64,000 nucleotides of DNA, from NCBI GenBank assembly GCA_902806565.1, contig CADCXA010000049.1, forward strand, positions 124,001 to 188,000, written 5' to 3'. The translations under genes and the position numbers were made by a program. The stretch's first letter is position 1, and every line of letters begins with the position of its first letter. The notes beneath the pieces are model-generated. The model did no database searches. It worked only from the letters and a program-made list of their open reading frames with translations, and was not told the DNA's origin. The stretch comes from Hypoxylon rubiginosum (Eukaryota > Ascomycota > Sordariomycetes > Xylariales > Hypoxylaceae). Below, piece after piece: positions 34,890 through 46,082 of this stretch.

Positions 34890-36699
34890 ATGTCGGCTTC
34901 AAGCCAATCTTCTCCGACCGTTGGTGTCGACCCCTTAGATTTTGTAGATTTTTCCGAGTACGACAAGTTAGGATATCAGTCGCCGTCAGCTTCTCCGGCC
35001 TTAACGAACAAATCTCAGTTTATGAGGACTTCGGCAACGGTATCGACGCCGGCGAACATGCCTTCGAGCCAGGCTCTGTCTGGACCTAGTCACCAATATG
35101 ATCAGTACAAGCAACAGACACCTTTTGTCCCGGGCGCCCTGGCTAGCACGATTGCGATTAACCAGAGCAACTCGCAAGTCACCGGCTATACGCTGGACTA
35201 TATGAACTCAGCAAATGATGAGATGTTTGATTTCAATAGTGCTCCGTCGCAGAATATGAATGGGCCGGAGATGGACCTCGACTTCGACTCCCAGGGCGAC
35301 TTTTTCTTCCAAGAATCGACCGTCAACCCAAACGCGATTGGTAGCGCTGAGTCGCAGACGTCTAGCCAGACTAGCAGTGTTGGGAGGATGTATCCTGGTA
35401 TGCACCAGCAAGCCGCCCTAGCGAAAGCCCAGGCTCAGCAGCGACAACAACAACAAATCATCCAGCAGCAGCAACATGCTCAGCAGCAAAGGCAAACCCA
35501 GCAAGCAAAGCAAAATCGATCCAAGGGCCCGTTGCCATCGGATCCGATCGTGGAGCAGAAGATCACGCAGCTACTTAGTACTATGCGGGCGAAGGCCGGC
35601 GCGTCTTCCTCGGACGGTGGTGACAACTCGCCTCTACTCCAGCTACCTAGGACGAAGAAGGAGGAGGACGACATGGACGAAGATGAAAGGCTCTTGGCTA
35701 GTGAAGAGGGCAAGAAGCTGAGCAGCAAAGAAAGACGCCAACTGCGCAACAAGGTGTCCGCACGAGCTTTCCGCTCCAGAAGAAAGGGTAAGAGACTTGA
35801 CTTAACTTAATTACATTGGAGTATAACCCGCTAACTATTCAACAGAATACATCACGCAACTGGAAAGCGAGATCGCGAGCAAGGTGACCGAGAATGGTGA
35901 CCTTCGTGCTGCGAACCGCGCTCTGATGGATGAGAATCGACGTCTCTCTGACCTTACACGCATGCTACTGTCATCGCCGTCCTTCTCTAGTTTCCTGGAT
36001 CACCTAAGCTCCAATCCTGCTGCTCACCCCCAGCACCAACAACAGCAGCCTCAGCCCGAGCAACGGCAGCCCGAGCCTCGACAGGCTCCTAAGGATGTGA
36101 ATCCTTTTGGGGCTCTCGGTCAGCAAGGCGCTCAGCACCAGCACCACCAAATCGGCATGGTCATGATGCCTGAACAGACGATGGATTTCTCCATGCTCAA
36201 CCTGAATTCTGACGCGTTTAATTTCCAGCCTCAAGTATTCACCGTTCTAGAGGCGCCCGAGGTCCCCATCCTGGACGCTTATGCCTTGTCTGGAAAGACC
36301 TCCAACTTCGTACCGGGATCTTTCACGTCGGATACAGAGAAGACAGATGCCCCTGTCGTCGAGCTGCCAGCTCTTCCAGAGACGTCTGAGCCCTTGGAGG
36401 CTGAGATCGAATCTGCAGACTCCGAAAGGCCTGTTGCTAGTCTAGATGGAGACTTGTACGATGACGAGACGACAGTCGCGCCGTCCAAGTCCGTTGAGCT
36501 AGACACTGACAGCCTCACCGCGGTTGACATCTTTGGTGGTATCGAACTCGAAAAGGCTCTCAGTCGCTTGGAACTCAACGAATCTGACGAATCTACTGAA
36601 AATATCACTGTCGTTCTCGCCTCAAGACGCATCGAACGTCTCGCAGCTAGCCTGGAACCCATCATGACCAGGTTAGACCTGCTCACCATCGGCTTATAG
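34890..36699 (+). CDS. meaB: bZIP transcription factor, MeaB/IDI-4 type
   Basis: The model is join(34890..35787, 35846..36699), 583 residues. The intron has GTAAGA, CTAAC and CAACAG signals and falls inside the basic region. Splicing joins RSRRK to EYITQLE, making an intact bZIP: the N-x7-R signature has N287 and R295, followed by a leucine-type coiled coil. Before it lie a Ser/Thr-rich activation-like region and a Gln-rich stretch at about residues 175-210. After it come a second Gln/Pro-rich patch and an acidic C-terminal part. The unusual NKVSARAFRSRR basic region and the NRALMDENRRLSDLTRMLL helix are what I remember of MeaB (nitrogen metabolite repression in Aspergillus and Fusarium) and IDI-4 of Podospora. 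The assignment to one of them is from memory, so treat the symbol as provisional. Confidence 0.85.
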
Positions 36700-39104
36700 T
36701 GGCCCCTCTCCGCTTTCTCTTGTGTTCTTGGTATGGTAGTCAACTAGTCTGGCGTTTGGAAATTCTGCATCAAGGCGAAAAGGAGTAAGCCGGGTTGGTA
36801 CTTTTTTTCTTCTATATTCTTCACTGCATACTTAACATTGGATGCGTACGATGCTTTTGCATACAACGCATACGATGCACTTAAGATATGCTACTACACA
36901 TGTTTAGTCCACGTTTTTGGATAGCTACGGCGCGTGGTGCGGACTGGGACGACGATGACGACATTGCTTTTTCCAGTACTGCTTTAGAGGGGTGTGGCGA
37001 GGCCCCGAGATACTTGGGATAGGCGTTATACGCCGCTATGGATGGATGACCCCGTACTCTGGTTATAATAGATTAGGTACATAGGTAGCTGGCGTCTTCG
37101 CCATTTCGAATGAGAAAAAAAGGTGCTATCACATTTCCCCTCTTTGCCGAGCGGCCTCCCATTGTGTGGCTATGGTGCTTGGCTAGGTTGTGAAACAATT
37201 TTCATCGTGACACAAGTCTTTGATTCGCACGGTCAAGACTTTCGGTGTGTGGTGTGTTGGTCACTTCGGCCTATCATTACAGCAGCTGTACGTTTTTATC
37301 TTGTAATCTAGCAGACCAGCAGTGTTATATATATATATACCTTATACCTAGGTCTGTATCAGCCAGTCCCTGATACCGTTGCATTTGGCACCCTGCCGTC
37401 TGCCACATGCACATGCGGGTCTCGGCCCTGCACTAGGGATACATATTGGAGTCGCATCGCAAGTGCTGACCTTTGACCCGTTCCACGCGTACGCAAACAA
37501 CCTCCTTTTTTTCTTCCCCTACATGCGGCGGCGCGCCGAAGGGAAGGGAAACTAAGGGACGGCAAATAGAGAGAGGAGAGGATGGCGCGATTTTACTTGA
37601 TCGAAGGTAGCCTGCCTACCCTCGTTCGATATAAGTGAAATGCATACCATGCCCGAAGGCTGCTTACAAAGGGGGGAAGGGAACGGGCTGGTCCAGCCAC
37701 CCCGTCTTCCAGCCTGCTTACTTGGTGTGCTCTTCGGCATTCTCTGTCTGGTTCGCATGCGGCATCTAGCTTCTGCGAAGCTACTGGTTGATAAGAAACA
37801 GAAACATGGCGCCCGTTTCTCCATGCATGCCGCCTTGGTCGATCCCCTACGCCCAGTCTAGAGCCTTCTTTCGAAGGACCCTGCCGCGGCTCGAGCCGCG
37901 ATACCGACCGCTACTAGCGCAAGGGTGTCAGGCTTGCGGCGAAGCTGTGCATGCAGTTGCCGTGTCGTGTTATCTCAATATTCTATTGATATCCACATAC
38001 CTTACCTTACCTACTACCTTTTACACGTGCGTCGTAAAGGGAAGAAAGGAGATTGTATGTGTGCCCTTGGGACGGCAGCTAGAACTCCCCGGCACCGATA
38101 TATACATGGCGTCAGCCAAAAACGTTTCGGTCGACTACTTTGACGAATTATACCACTGTTTTGCTTGGCTTGGCTTTGTTTCTTCACGAGGAAGGGGGAA
38201 AATCAAAATTTCAGAGATAGGACGAGGTGGATATGGGATTGGTCGCTTTCTTTATTCCCATCTCAAAGCCATATTCTTACGCCGAGAAGACTTTGTGGCT
38301 GAATCAGCTGATGATGCGTTACTGTTTGATTCGGCGCTGCTTGCCAATCTCATCTGCTGTCCTACGTCGCCTCTTCGCGCTTTTACTAAAAATCTTCGGT
38401 CCCTTTACAATATACCCCCCCTCCTACTCTGGTTGATGAATTACGAATGTGGATGCGCCCTATGGTGGAATCCCCTTCCCTTCGCCAAGCTTCCTAGGGG
38501 TTGGGGGGCCTGAGGTTGGTTGGGAATTGGGCTTCTTAACGCCGAAGACTTGATGGTTGACTAAAAATAATTGCATCCGTGTTCATGATCTGTTGGACCT
38601 TTTTAACCCCTGACATACAAGAAAAGGGTTATGGAGCTACCGATTACAAAGACACGAGCCGTCGAATAACTATACCGCGAACGGAGCCCCTCTAAGCCAC
38701 TTTCTCACTAGTCGTGCTAGAAACGCTCGTGGAGATAAGACCGCGGGATCCGGGTCCGCACGGGGTGACATCACTAATAAGTCGGCTCGCGCCCACGCGG
38801 CTTGATGATCCCCGACCTTCGTTCGTTACAAGTTGCTAGGTACATGTATGGCGACCTACGGTCTAGAATAGTAAGCTCTTAGCCCCGAGGGCTCCATGAC
38901 GGCATTAAACGCTGCATAATATCCCGTGCAGTTTATATTGGGAGGGGGAGATCTGACCATCGTATATCACTCGCCCTTCGATCCAAGATATAAAACCGTA
39001 GCCTCGGGTTTCATGAGACACGGCAGCAGTACCTAGTCTCTCAAAATCTAATCTTTGAACATGACCAGAGCAGGATCGGCTTTTTCTTCGTAACATCGAC
39101 AGAA
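36700..39104. other. Gap between the bZIP gene and the DUF3533 gene
   Basis: The left part is the bZIP 3' region. A short TA microsatellite lies at about 37326-37341. An open frame at 37788-38513 starts at a non-ATG codon and has no recognisable domain; I do not call it. A TATA-like ATATAAAAC at 38987-38995 lies about 110 bases upstream of the next start. Confidence 0.5.
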
Positions 39105-41094
39105 ATGGCGCCGCCGCGAAACAACCTTCCCGATGTGTCTGGCTTGGTAATCGCCGCCCAAGACGACAACAGAGAATACTCGACCGCCGATATGTCGCCG
39201 GGACACGCAGACAGCACGCGAGGGTCCGATAGGACGGTCCTGGACCCTCCCCAGGAGTACGAGTATCCTGGCGAGGACAGTCGTTACGAGGAACCCCATC
39301 GTAGCGCGGGCTTTTGGGAACCTAGCATGAAGAAGATCCGAGGCGAGGTCATATTCGAGTGGGCACGGATGCGTTAGTCTAACCTAGCTCCCCCCCTCCC
39401 GAAGAAAACTGCGCCCGTCGCCGTTCGTACACAACGACGGAATGGTGGCCTAGCGTGTATACCTAAGAGGTAGTTTTTTTTTCTTTCTCTAACTGACTCG
39501 TTCGGCTTCTTAGTTCTGATCCTTAGCACCTTCATCATCGGCGTGCTATCCCTGTACTGGGCCGTGCTGTTCCACGTCGACAAGAACATGCGGTCGCTGA
39601 CCGTCCACGTCGTCGACTTCGACGGCCGGGTGGCCCCGTACGATTACGTGACGGAGCCGCTCGTGGGGCCGCTGGTCACCGCCGCGGCGCAGCAGATGTT
39701 CGACGCGCCGGCGCCGCAGCGCTCGCTCGGGTTCGCGATCGTGCCGCCGGAGCAGTACAACTTCGACCCGATCGCCGTGCGCCAGGCCGTGTACGACTGG
39801 CACGCGTGGGCCGCCGTCATCATCAACCCTAACGCGACGGCGCTGCTGCAGCAGGCGGTGACGACCGGCAACGCGTCGTACGACCCGACGGGCGCCGTCC
39901 AGTTCATCATCCAGACGGCGCGGCAGGAGACCACGTACGCCAACTACATCGTGCCGCAGCTCGAGGCGCTCGCGAGGCAGTTCACCGCTCAGTTCGGCCC
40001 GGCGTGGAGCAGCAGCGTCGTGTCCAACACGTCGATCCCGCGGGATACGCTGGCGAGTGCCGCCGCCGCTGTTAACCCCGGTGTCACCCCCCTGCAGATC
40101 GACCTGCGCCCCTTCGGCCCGGCATCTGCGACGCCGTCGGTCACCATCGGCCTCATCTACCTCATCATCGTGGCCTTCTTTTCGTTCGCTTTCTTCCTGC
40201 CCATCCACATGGTAAGCTCAACTATCCTACCCCATTTTCCCCGGCCGAAAATGGACGAACAAGCTCTAGTCTCGTGGTATGGTTCCTCGCTAATCAGATT
40301 CGCTCTCCGCCGTAGAAATTCATAACCCCGGGCTCGCACCCGCCGCTGCGGTTCTGGCAGCTGATCGTATGGCGGATCGTGGCGACGATGTCGACGTACC
40401 TATTCGTGTCCCTAATGTACTCGTTCGTGTCGCTGGCGTTCCAGATCCCGTTCTGGCCGGAACCCGGGCCGACCACGGAGCCGGCCTTCAACCCGACCGC
40501 GTACGGCCGCGGGTCCTTCCCCGTCTACTGGATGGTCAACTTCGTCGGCATGAACGCGCTCGGCTTCGCGTGCGAGAACGTCGCCATGGTCATCGGGCAG
40601 CCCTGGACGGCGGCGTGGCTTATCTTCGTGAGTATTATCCTATCCTACTTATTTTTAATATTTCGGAGTATCTTTCGGAGTTAAGTTTGCTAGGATATCA
40701 CGTTTTGCTAACCCGTGTGCCACAGTGGGTCATCACCAACGTGTCGACGTCCTTCTACTCGATCGACCTCGCGCCGGGCTTCTTCAAGTGGGGGTACGCG
40801 TGGCCGCTGCACCATATCGTGCAGGCCAGCCGGCAGATCCTGTTCGACCTGCACTCGGAGATCGGGCTGAACTTCGGGGTCCTGTTCGCGTGGTGCGCCG
40901 TCAACCTGTGCCTGTTCCCGCTCTGCTGCTACGTCGCGCGCTGGAAGATGGAGCGCGAGAGGCGGACCGCGGAGCGGGATGGCGACTCGTATGCGGTATA
41001 CGACGCCGTAGCCGAAAACCAGAAGAAGCACGTTCCGAAGGAGAAGGGGACGCTGCCTCCGATAAGGAAGAGAGGGTTTATGAGAGGTGCGTAG
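39105..41094 (+). CDS. DUF3533 / SNG1-like multispanning membrane protein
   Basis: The model is join(39105..39372, 39514..40211, 40316..40627, 40726..41094), 548 residues. Three introns (GTTAGT...TTAG, GTAAGC...GTAG, GTGAGT...ACAG) keep phase 1, 0, 0. The N-terminal ~80 residues are acidic and soluble. A first membrane segment is at about residues 90-110, followed by a large non-cytosolic region of about 200 residues with N-glycosylation sites. A cluster of about five membrane segments follows, and the tail is basic and cytosolic. This is the DUF3533 layout, which includes yeast Sng1, linked to nitrosoguanidine and drug resistance at the plasma membrane. The transported substrate, if any, is unknown. 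Exons 2-4 have extremely GC-rich third positions, which generates long antisense shadow frames. Confidence 0.86.
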
Positions 41095-41975
41095 GTGATG
41101 CTTGGAGAGGAATTGTGTAATAAAGAGGAGATTGCATAATGTATAGCTTTAACGGAATACGAGATGACGAATCTGGAATTACAGTACTATAGTCCGTCCA
41201 AACGTGCTCACGACCTAGATAGATACTTAAGAAATAGAAGAATTTAATTATCAGACGATCTAGCATTGGATCTGACGCCCATCGAAGCGTATTTGTACCT
41301 ACCCAGTTCGTCCTAACAGCCATCTCACCTGCACAGGTACCTCTAGAAGACCAGCTGACCATCTAGCTCTCGGACTCTTCTTTCGAATCCTTCAGATTAG
41401 CGTGAAACTTATGTATTATATAGGTCACTTTATTCATGCCTTTCTCGTGTTACCTGTAATATGGTCAGAACCCTAAAGTAGGCCGCGTTGGGTAAGACGG
41501 GATACTGAGTACATACAGGTTACGGTGTTTAAGTTGAAGCCCCCTTTTTCATGAAATTTGCTAACTCTAGGTAAGCTAATAAGAACTTTACTGAGTCTTA
41601 ACTCATTTCGAAGACCACGCCTATAAAACTAGTATAAACAGACTCGTCTTCTCATTCCTGAATGGATTTGGGTACTTTTTTTACTTACGTATCGAATATA
41701 ACAAACGTACGATGGTAACGTAAATGCGCTATGCGAGCCTATCGACAACTATAGATAGCGCGCTATCGTGCGATTATCGGCTTCACCCGCCTATAAAGAT
41801 AGTTGTTGAGCAACCCCGCAGGGATATCTCCGTGAAATGAATTAGTATAAGGGCATACGGGAATATGCGCTCTACATTATAAACGGGGGACGTTTCGTGT
41901 TAAGCAGGTTGTTACATTTTCGCGGTGTCATCGTACACTTTTCACCTCCAGATTTGAAAGTAAGATCCTGCCTCA
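41095..41975. other. AT-rich gap before the FAD oxidoreductase
   Basis: It is AT-rich and contrasts strongly with the GC-rich exons on either side. It contains the 3' region of the DUF3533 gene and the promoter of the oxidoreductase. A palindromic CTATAGATAGCGCGCTATCG-like word is near 41750-41768. There is no gene. Confidence 0.45.
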
Positions 41976-43509
41976 ATGGATTATAGTAAAGCGTCCGGGA
42001 AGGCAGCCGGCCTGCCGGTTCCGGATCCATGCGTGTCATTCTGGCAACAGACGACAAGGTCTTTCCCGTACCTCAGCCTAAATAAAGACGAACCGGTCCC
42101 GGCCGAGTCCAAATATGTGATTATCGGCTCTGGCATCTCCGGCGCATTGACAACCTACGAGCTGATTCAGGGGGGCGTGCCGCCGGAGGACATAGTCATC
42201 TTCGAGGCGCGGGAGGCCGCTAGCGGAGCAAGCTCGAGAAATGCGGGACACGTGCGACCAGGTCAGTAACAGAACATACCTTGGGATAACTTGGAAGAAA
42301 AGGTACCTATATTATTCGTTATACTGAATGAGCGTAGACGCCTTCCGCGGATTCCAAGTCTACAAGCAGGTGCACGGCCAAGACCAGGCGCTCAAGATCA
42401 TCGCCAACGAGCGCCTCGTCTTCGAGCGGATCGACGAGTTCGTCAAGCAGCACGGCGTGCCGTGCGACTTCCACCCGGCCACCACCTTCGACGTGTGCCT
42501 CACGCAAGAGTTCGCCGACTTCAACGCGCGCAGCTACCGGGAGTACCGGGACGCCGGCGGCGACGTCTCGCACGTCCGGTTCTACGAGGGGGAGGAGGCG
42601 CGCCGGGTCACCCGCGTCGACAAGGCCGTCGCCGCGTACGAGTGGCCGGCCGGCTCGAGCCACCCCGCGAAGCTGGCCCAGTGGCTCCTCGCGCAGTCCA
42701 TCGAGAAGGGCGTCCGGCTCTTCACCCACTGCCCGGCCACATCAGTAACTAAATCAGCCTCCTCAACAGCGGACCAGACGCTCTGGGACGTATCGACGCC
42801 GCGCGGCGCGACGGAGGCTTCTGTGGTAGTCCACTGCACGAACGCGTTCGCGCCGCACCTCCTGCCGCAGCTCGCGCGCTTCGTGACGCCGAACCGCGCG
42901 CAGGCGCACGCCTTCGTGCCGCCGCCGGCGCTCAGCGCGTCTTCCATGCTGGCGGCGACCATGTCGCTGCGGCACACGCTCAAGCACTTCTACTCGGTCG
43001 CGCAGCGGCGGGCCGACGGCGTCGTGATACTGGGGGCGCCGCGGTCGAACCCGAACGTCAGCGCTGCTGCTATCGAGGGCGTGCTGTCGGCCGACGACAG
43101 CGCGTTTGATGAGGAGGTGCGTGATGATGCCGTGGTTAACTTCGAGGCGTGCTTCCCCGCGTGCGAGAAGGGAAGGCTCAGGCACGGTGAGGGGCTGTTG
43201 CACACGTGGACCGGCATCATTGGTATGACGACCGACTCGGTGCCGTTCGTGGGTAAGATCGAGAGCTTACCGGGACAATGGATTTGCGCTGGGTTTAATG
43301 GCCATGGTAAGATATTCATTTCCACTGCCAATTTACAGACACTAATCTGGATATGTCTAGGGATGGCGAGAATATTCACCTGTGCTCCGGGAGTAGCGAA
43401 ACTCATACTCGGAGGCTCTTGGGAGGATACTGGGTTACCTGAATGCTTCGAGATTACAGAACAGCGGCTGGACAAGCTCAAGCAAGGGGTCTCTGGGTCT
43501 GTATTTTAG
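41976..43509 (+). CDS. FAD-dependent oxidoreductase (DAO family)
   Basis: The model is join(41976..42261, 42338..43306, 43361..43509), 467 residues. An FAD-binding Rossmann motif GSGISG lies at about residues 51-56, and the E of VIFEARE binds the ribose. The SGASSRNAGHVRP segment is typical of DAO-fold amine or amino-acid oxidases. The C-terminal GFNGHGMAR motif is formed only when the second intron is removed. That intron, 43307-43360, is 54 bases (GTAAGA, CTAAT, CTAG), in frame and stopless, so the unspliced frame also stays open. The substrate cannot be read from sequence; no signal peptide is present, so it is probably cytosolic or peroxisomal. Exon 2 has very GC-rich third positions. It follows the DUF3533 gene on the same strand and is convergent with the TAP-like hydrolase. 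Confidence 0.88.
43307..43360 (+). other. In-frame stopless intron of the FAD oxidoreductase
   Basis: The length is 54 bases, with donor GTAAGA, branch CACTAAT and acceptor TCTAG. There is no in-frame stop. Splicing gives GHGMAR, the conserved C-terminal motif of the family, while retention would place 18 residues inside it. Confidence 0.85.
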
Positions 43510-43731
43510 AGTGGAAGTATTTCTGTAGTAGTGTTCACGCTGTATTCACTCGACAGTTGGTACCCAGCTTAAACTGAATAGTGAGTCAATTTTATACATG
43601 TATTCAAAATGCGATACGAAGTAATATTTACCATAATTGTTCCATTTTATTAACATGACGCGCGCCGTAGCGCATATAGCAAACCTAGATCCTGTTGCTG
43701 ATCGTCCATCTGTGGATAAGATGAAACCAAC

Positions 43732-45474
43732 TTACGACCATCGGGGCAATGTCCAATCTCTAGCAAGGTGTAGCTGGGCCATATGTATATCACGTTCTTC
43801 CTCGTCGTCGAAATGCTTCAGGGCGACAACTTTGCCATCTTCCTTCGGCTTGATAAAGTACGGCCCGTCGCTCTCGCACTGCGTGTACTTTTCCGGCAAC
43901 GTGCCATTTATCAGGAAAGCGCGTACGTGTTTGGCAATGCAAGTAGACGGGATTGCAAGCGAACAGTGTCCGTAGCCTCTAACCTCTACGATCTGGCTCC
44001 CTTCAAACGCCGCATTCGCGGACCGCGCCGACACCAATGGACAGACAGGGTCGTAGGTCGTTGACAGGATGAGCAAGGGGTGTGCAGTCTTGACGCCCAT
44101 ACGAGGAACAAAGTCGTGTGTCTTCGGGATGATCCATTTCTGCTTTGGGTAGTAGCCCGCGTACTCGGCCGGCGAGAAGATGCTCTGGTTCATAAACGGC
44201 AGAAGCATCTCAAGCAAGGCTTGCCGGTCTTGCGGCCAGTGGTCGACCCCCGAGGCGCCGTCGTTTAAGGTGACGACGCTCTCTGCATCGCCAGCTATGT
44301 CCCACGGCGCCCCACCGTATGCCAGGAAGGCTTCAGTCGCGTTGCCCTGAAGCCACTTCGCTAGGTTGTCGGCAAGCGTGTACCAGTTTGCGGGCTTGTA
44401 TAGGGTCGGGAAGATGGCATCGTACATCAACTTCTTATAGCTGAGAAGGCCATAGACCGAGTTGTTGACGTATACGCTCTGCGGCTGCTCATCTAGGTTG
44501 GCTGCAAGAGCCATGATCTTGGCTAACAAGTCATTCTTGGATGGCGCTAATGAAGCCAAGGTGCAATTCTCGCCTGCTTTGACACACTCATCCAAAAAGC
44601 CGTCAAAAACGTTCTCCGTGTCGACCATAACCTCAGCATCGAGAAGCCCCTGATACCAATCAAACTGATTCGCTACACCGTCGATGATGACGCGCTTAGA
44701 TCTTTCAGGGAAGATCCCCGCGTACGTCTGGCCCAGAATCGTGCCGTAGCTGAAACCCCAATAGACCATGTCGTCTTGACCAACAGCGTCGAGGATGCTG
44801 TTCATATCGGCGGCCGTCTGCGGGGTGTTAATGTACTTGCCATGCTCCCCCATGGTCTCGGCGCAGGCCTTGACGAAGTTCTGGGCCCACGCGTACAGCT
44901 CCGGGCTATCCTCGACGACTTTGCCGTCCCGTACCGGGGACAGCTCCCGACGGGCCTCTTTGTCGGGGTAGCAAGTGGCCAGCGGTCTGCTCCCGTTGAT
45001 GCCGCGGGGGTCGAAGGACAGCAGGTGGAAATCCTCGCCCACAATCGTCCGCAGCCGGTCTCCCAGTCTGTACATGAAATTGATGCCCGAGCCGCCGGGG
45101 CCGCCGGGGTTGAGAAGAAGATTCTGTGCCGCATTCTTCCCGCGGCTCCGTATTAGCGGGATGCTGAATGTCTTGTTGCCAGAGTTCTCGGCGCTGAATT
45201 GATCCATAGGGACATCAATGCTGCTACACTCGAGAGGGCGACCGCTCAAGTCTCCGCAGACCTCCCAGCTGATGCGTTCGCCAGCATAATCGAGTCGCGT
45301 CGCGTGGCATAGTTTGGAGTGAGACGATAGACGCGAATTTGGAAATGGCTGAAGGTGAAGGAGTGCAACACACAGCAATATGCCGATGATCACAAACGGC
45401 TTTGAGCGCCAGCGTCTAGGTTGCTGAGATGGAATGGGGATAGTATCTCCTGTGAATAGCCACTTCTCATCCAT
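43732..45474 (-). CDS. TAP-like alpha/beta-hydrolase (tripeptidyl aminopeptidase type)
   Basis: This single exon encodes 580 residues from the ATG at 45474; an upstream in-frame extension begins with TTG. A single hydrophobic segment at about residues 28-45 follows a basic N terminus, so it is a signal anchor or signal peptide. The oxyanion loop GGPGGSG is at about residues 125-131. The nucleophile is S242 in WGFSYGT, with Asp in TTYDPVCP and His in GYGHCSLA near the C terminus. This arrangement with the C-terminal TAP-like domain matches secreted prolyl/tripeptidyl aminopeptidase-type hydrolases of filamentous fungi. Several N-glycosylation sites are visible. It is convergent with the FAD oxidoreductase. 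Confidence 0.86.
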   Translation of the reverse strand: MDEKWLFTGDTIPIPSQQPRRWRSKPFVIIGILLCVALLHLQPFPNSRLSSHSKLCHATRLDYAGERISWEVCGDLSGRPLECSSIDVPMDQFSAENSGNKTFSIPLIRSRGKNAAQNLLLNPGGPGGSGINFMYRLGDRLRTIVGEDFHLLSFDPRGINGSRPLATCYPDKEARRELSPVRDGKVVEDSPELYAWAQNFVKACAETMGEHGKYINTPQTAADMNSILDAVGQDDMVYWGFSYGTILGQTYAGIFPERSKRVIIDGVANQFDWYQGLLDAEVMVDTENVFDGFLDECVKAGENCTLASLAPSKNDLLAKIMALAANLDEQPQSVYVNNSVYGLLSYKKLMYDAIFPTLYKPANWYTLADNLAKWLQGNATEAFLAYGGAPWDIAGDAESVVTLNDGASGVDHWPQDRQALLEMLLPFMNQSIFSPAEYAGYYPKQKWIIPKTHDFVPRMGVKTAHPLLILSTTYDPVCPLVSARSANAAFEGSQIVEVRGYGHCSLAIPSTCIAKHVRAFLINGTLPEKYTQCESDGPYFIKPKEDGKVVALKHFDDEEERDIHMAQLHLARDWTLPRWS

Positions 45475-46082
45475 AATTCTTAATATCAACTTTCGTTCTC
45501 TTGTCCAAATTAATACTATCTCCTCTCTCTAGCTTAAATCGTGAGTGACGCGAAATAGAGACGAGGTGAGCTTACGAGATCACAAGGTACGAGCTACATG
45601 TAGAATGGTGATTATGGGGGTATTCACTTAACCAGTATGGATTTATGAAATTTCTCATATTAATGCTCTATCTAAAAGATACTGATAAGCCACCACCGTC
45701 ATTTCATGTTCACGGCTCCGGTATGTCTCCCATGGACATACCTAGGTGCCTGGGTAGGTACTTGGGTATATTGAAGGGAGGCAACCAAGAGGATCGCGTC
45801 GTTGGAGAGAGTCGAGCACGATGTTTCATCGTGGCGCAGTTCTTTGGGTGGCAGGTAATAATCTGACTGGCTACCCAAATCTCGCCTACCTAGGTAGCAT
45901 CGGAGGCTGCATCTTTTCAGGCTGTACGGCGCCATCCAGCACCTGGGCAGTGTTCAAATTAGAGATATATTTTCCGAGATCTCTCATCCTAACCTTGGTT
46001 GTCGCTTTCTTACACCTCTCATATCATGTCCACACTCCTAAGTCCTTAACTGGCTATCAGGCGTTATCAACATTTTATCAGC
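45475..46082. promoter_or_regulatory. Divergent region between the TAP-like hydrolase and the HET gene
   Basis: The interval is 608 bases and includes both promoters. It holds three TACCTAGGTA-type words at 45738-45763 and 45884-45900. I can name no other element. Confidence 0.45.

Noticed and set aside
37788..38513. 241-codon plus-strand open frame
   Set aside because: It starts at a non-ATG codon, has ordinary composition for a gap and shows no motif or splice partner.
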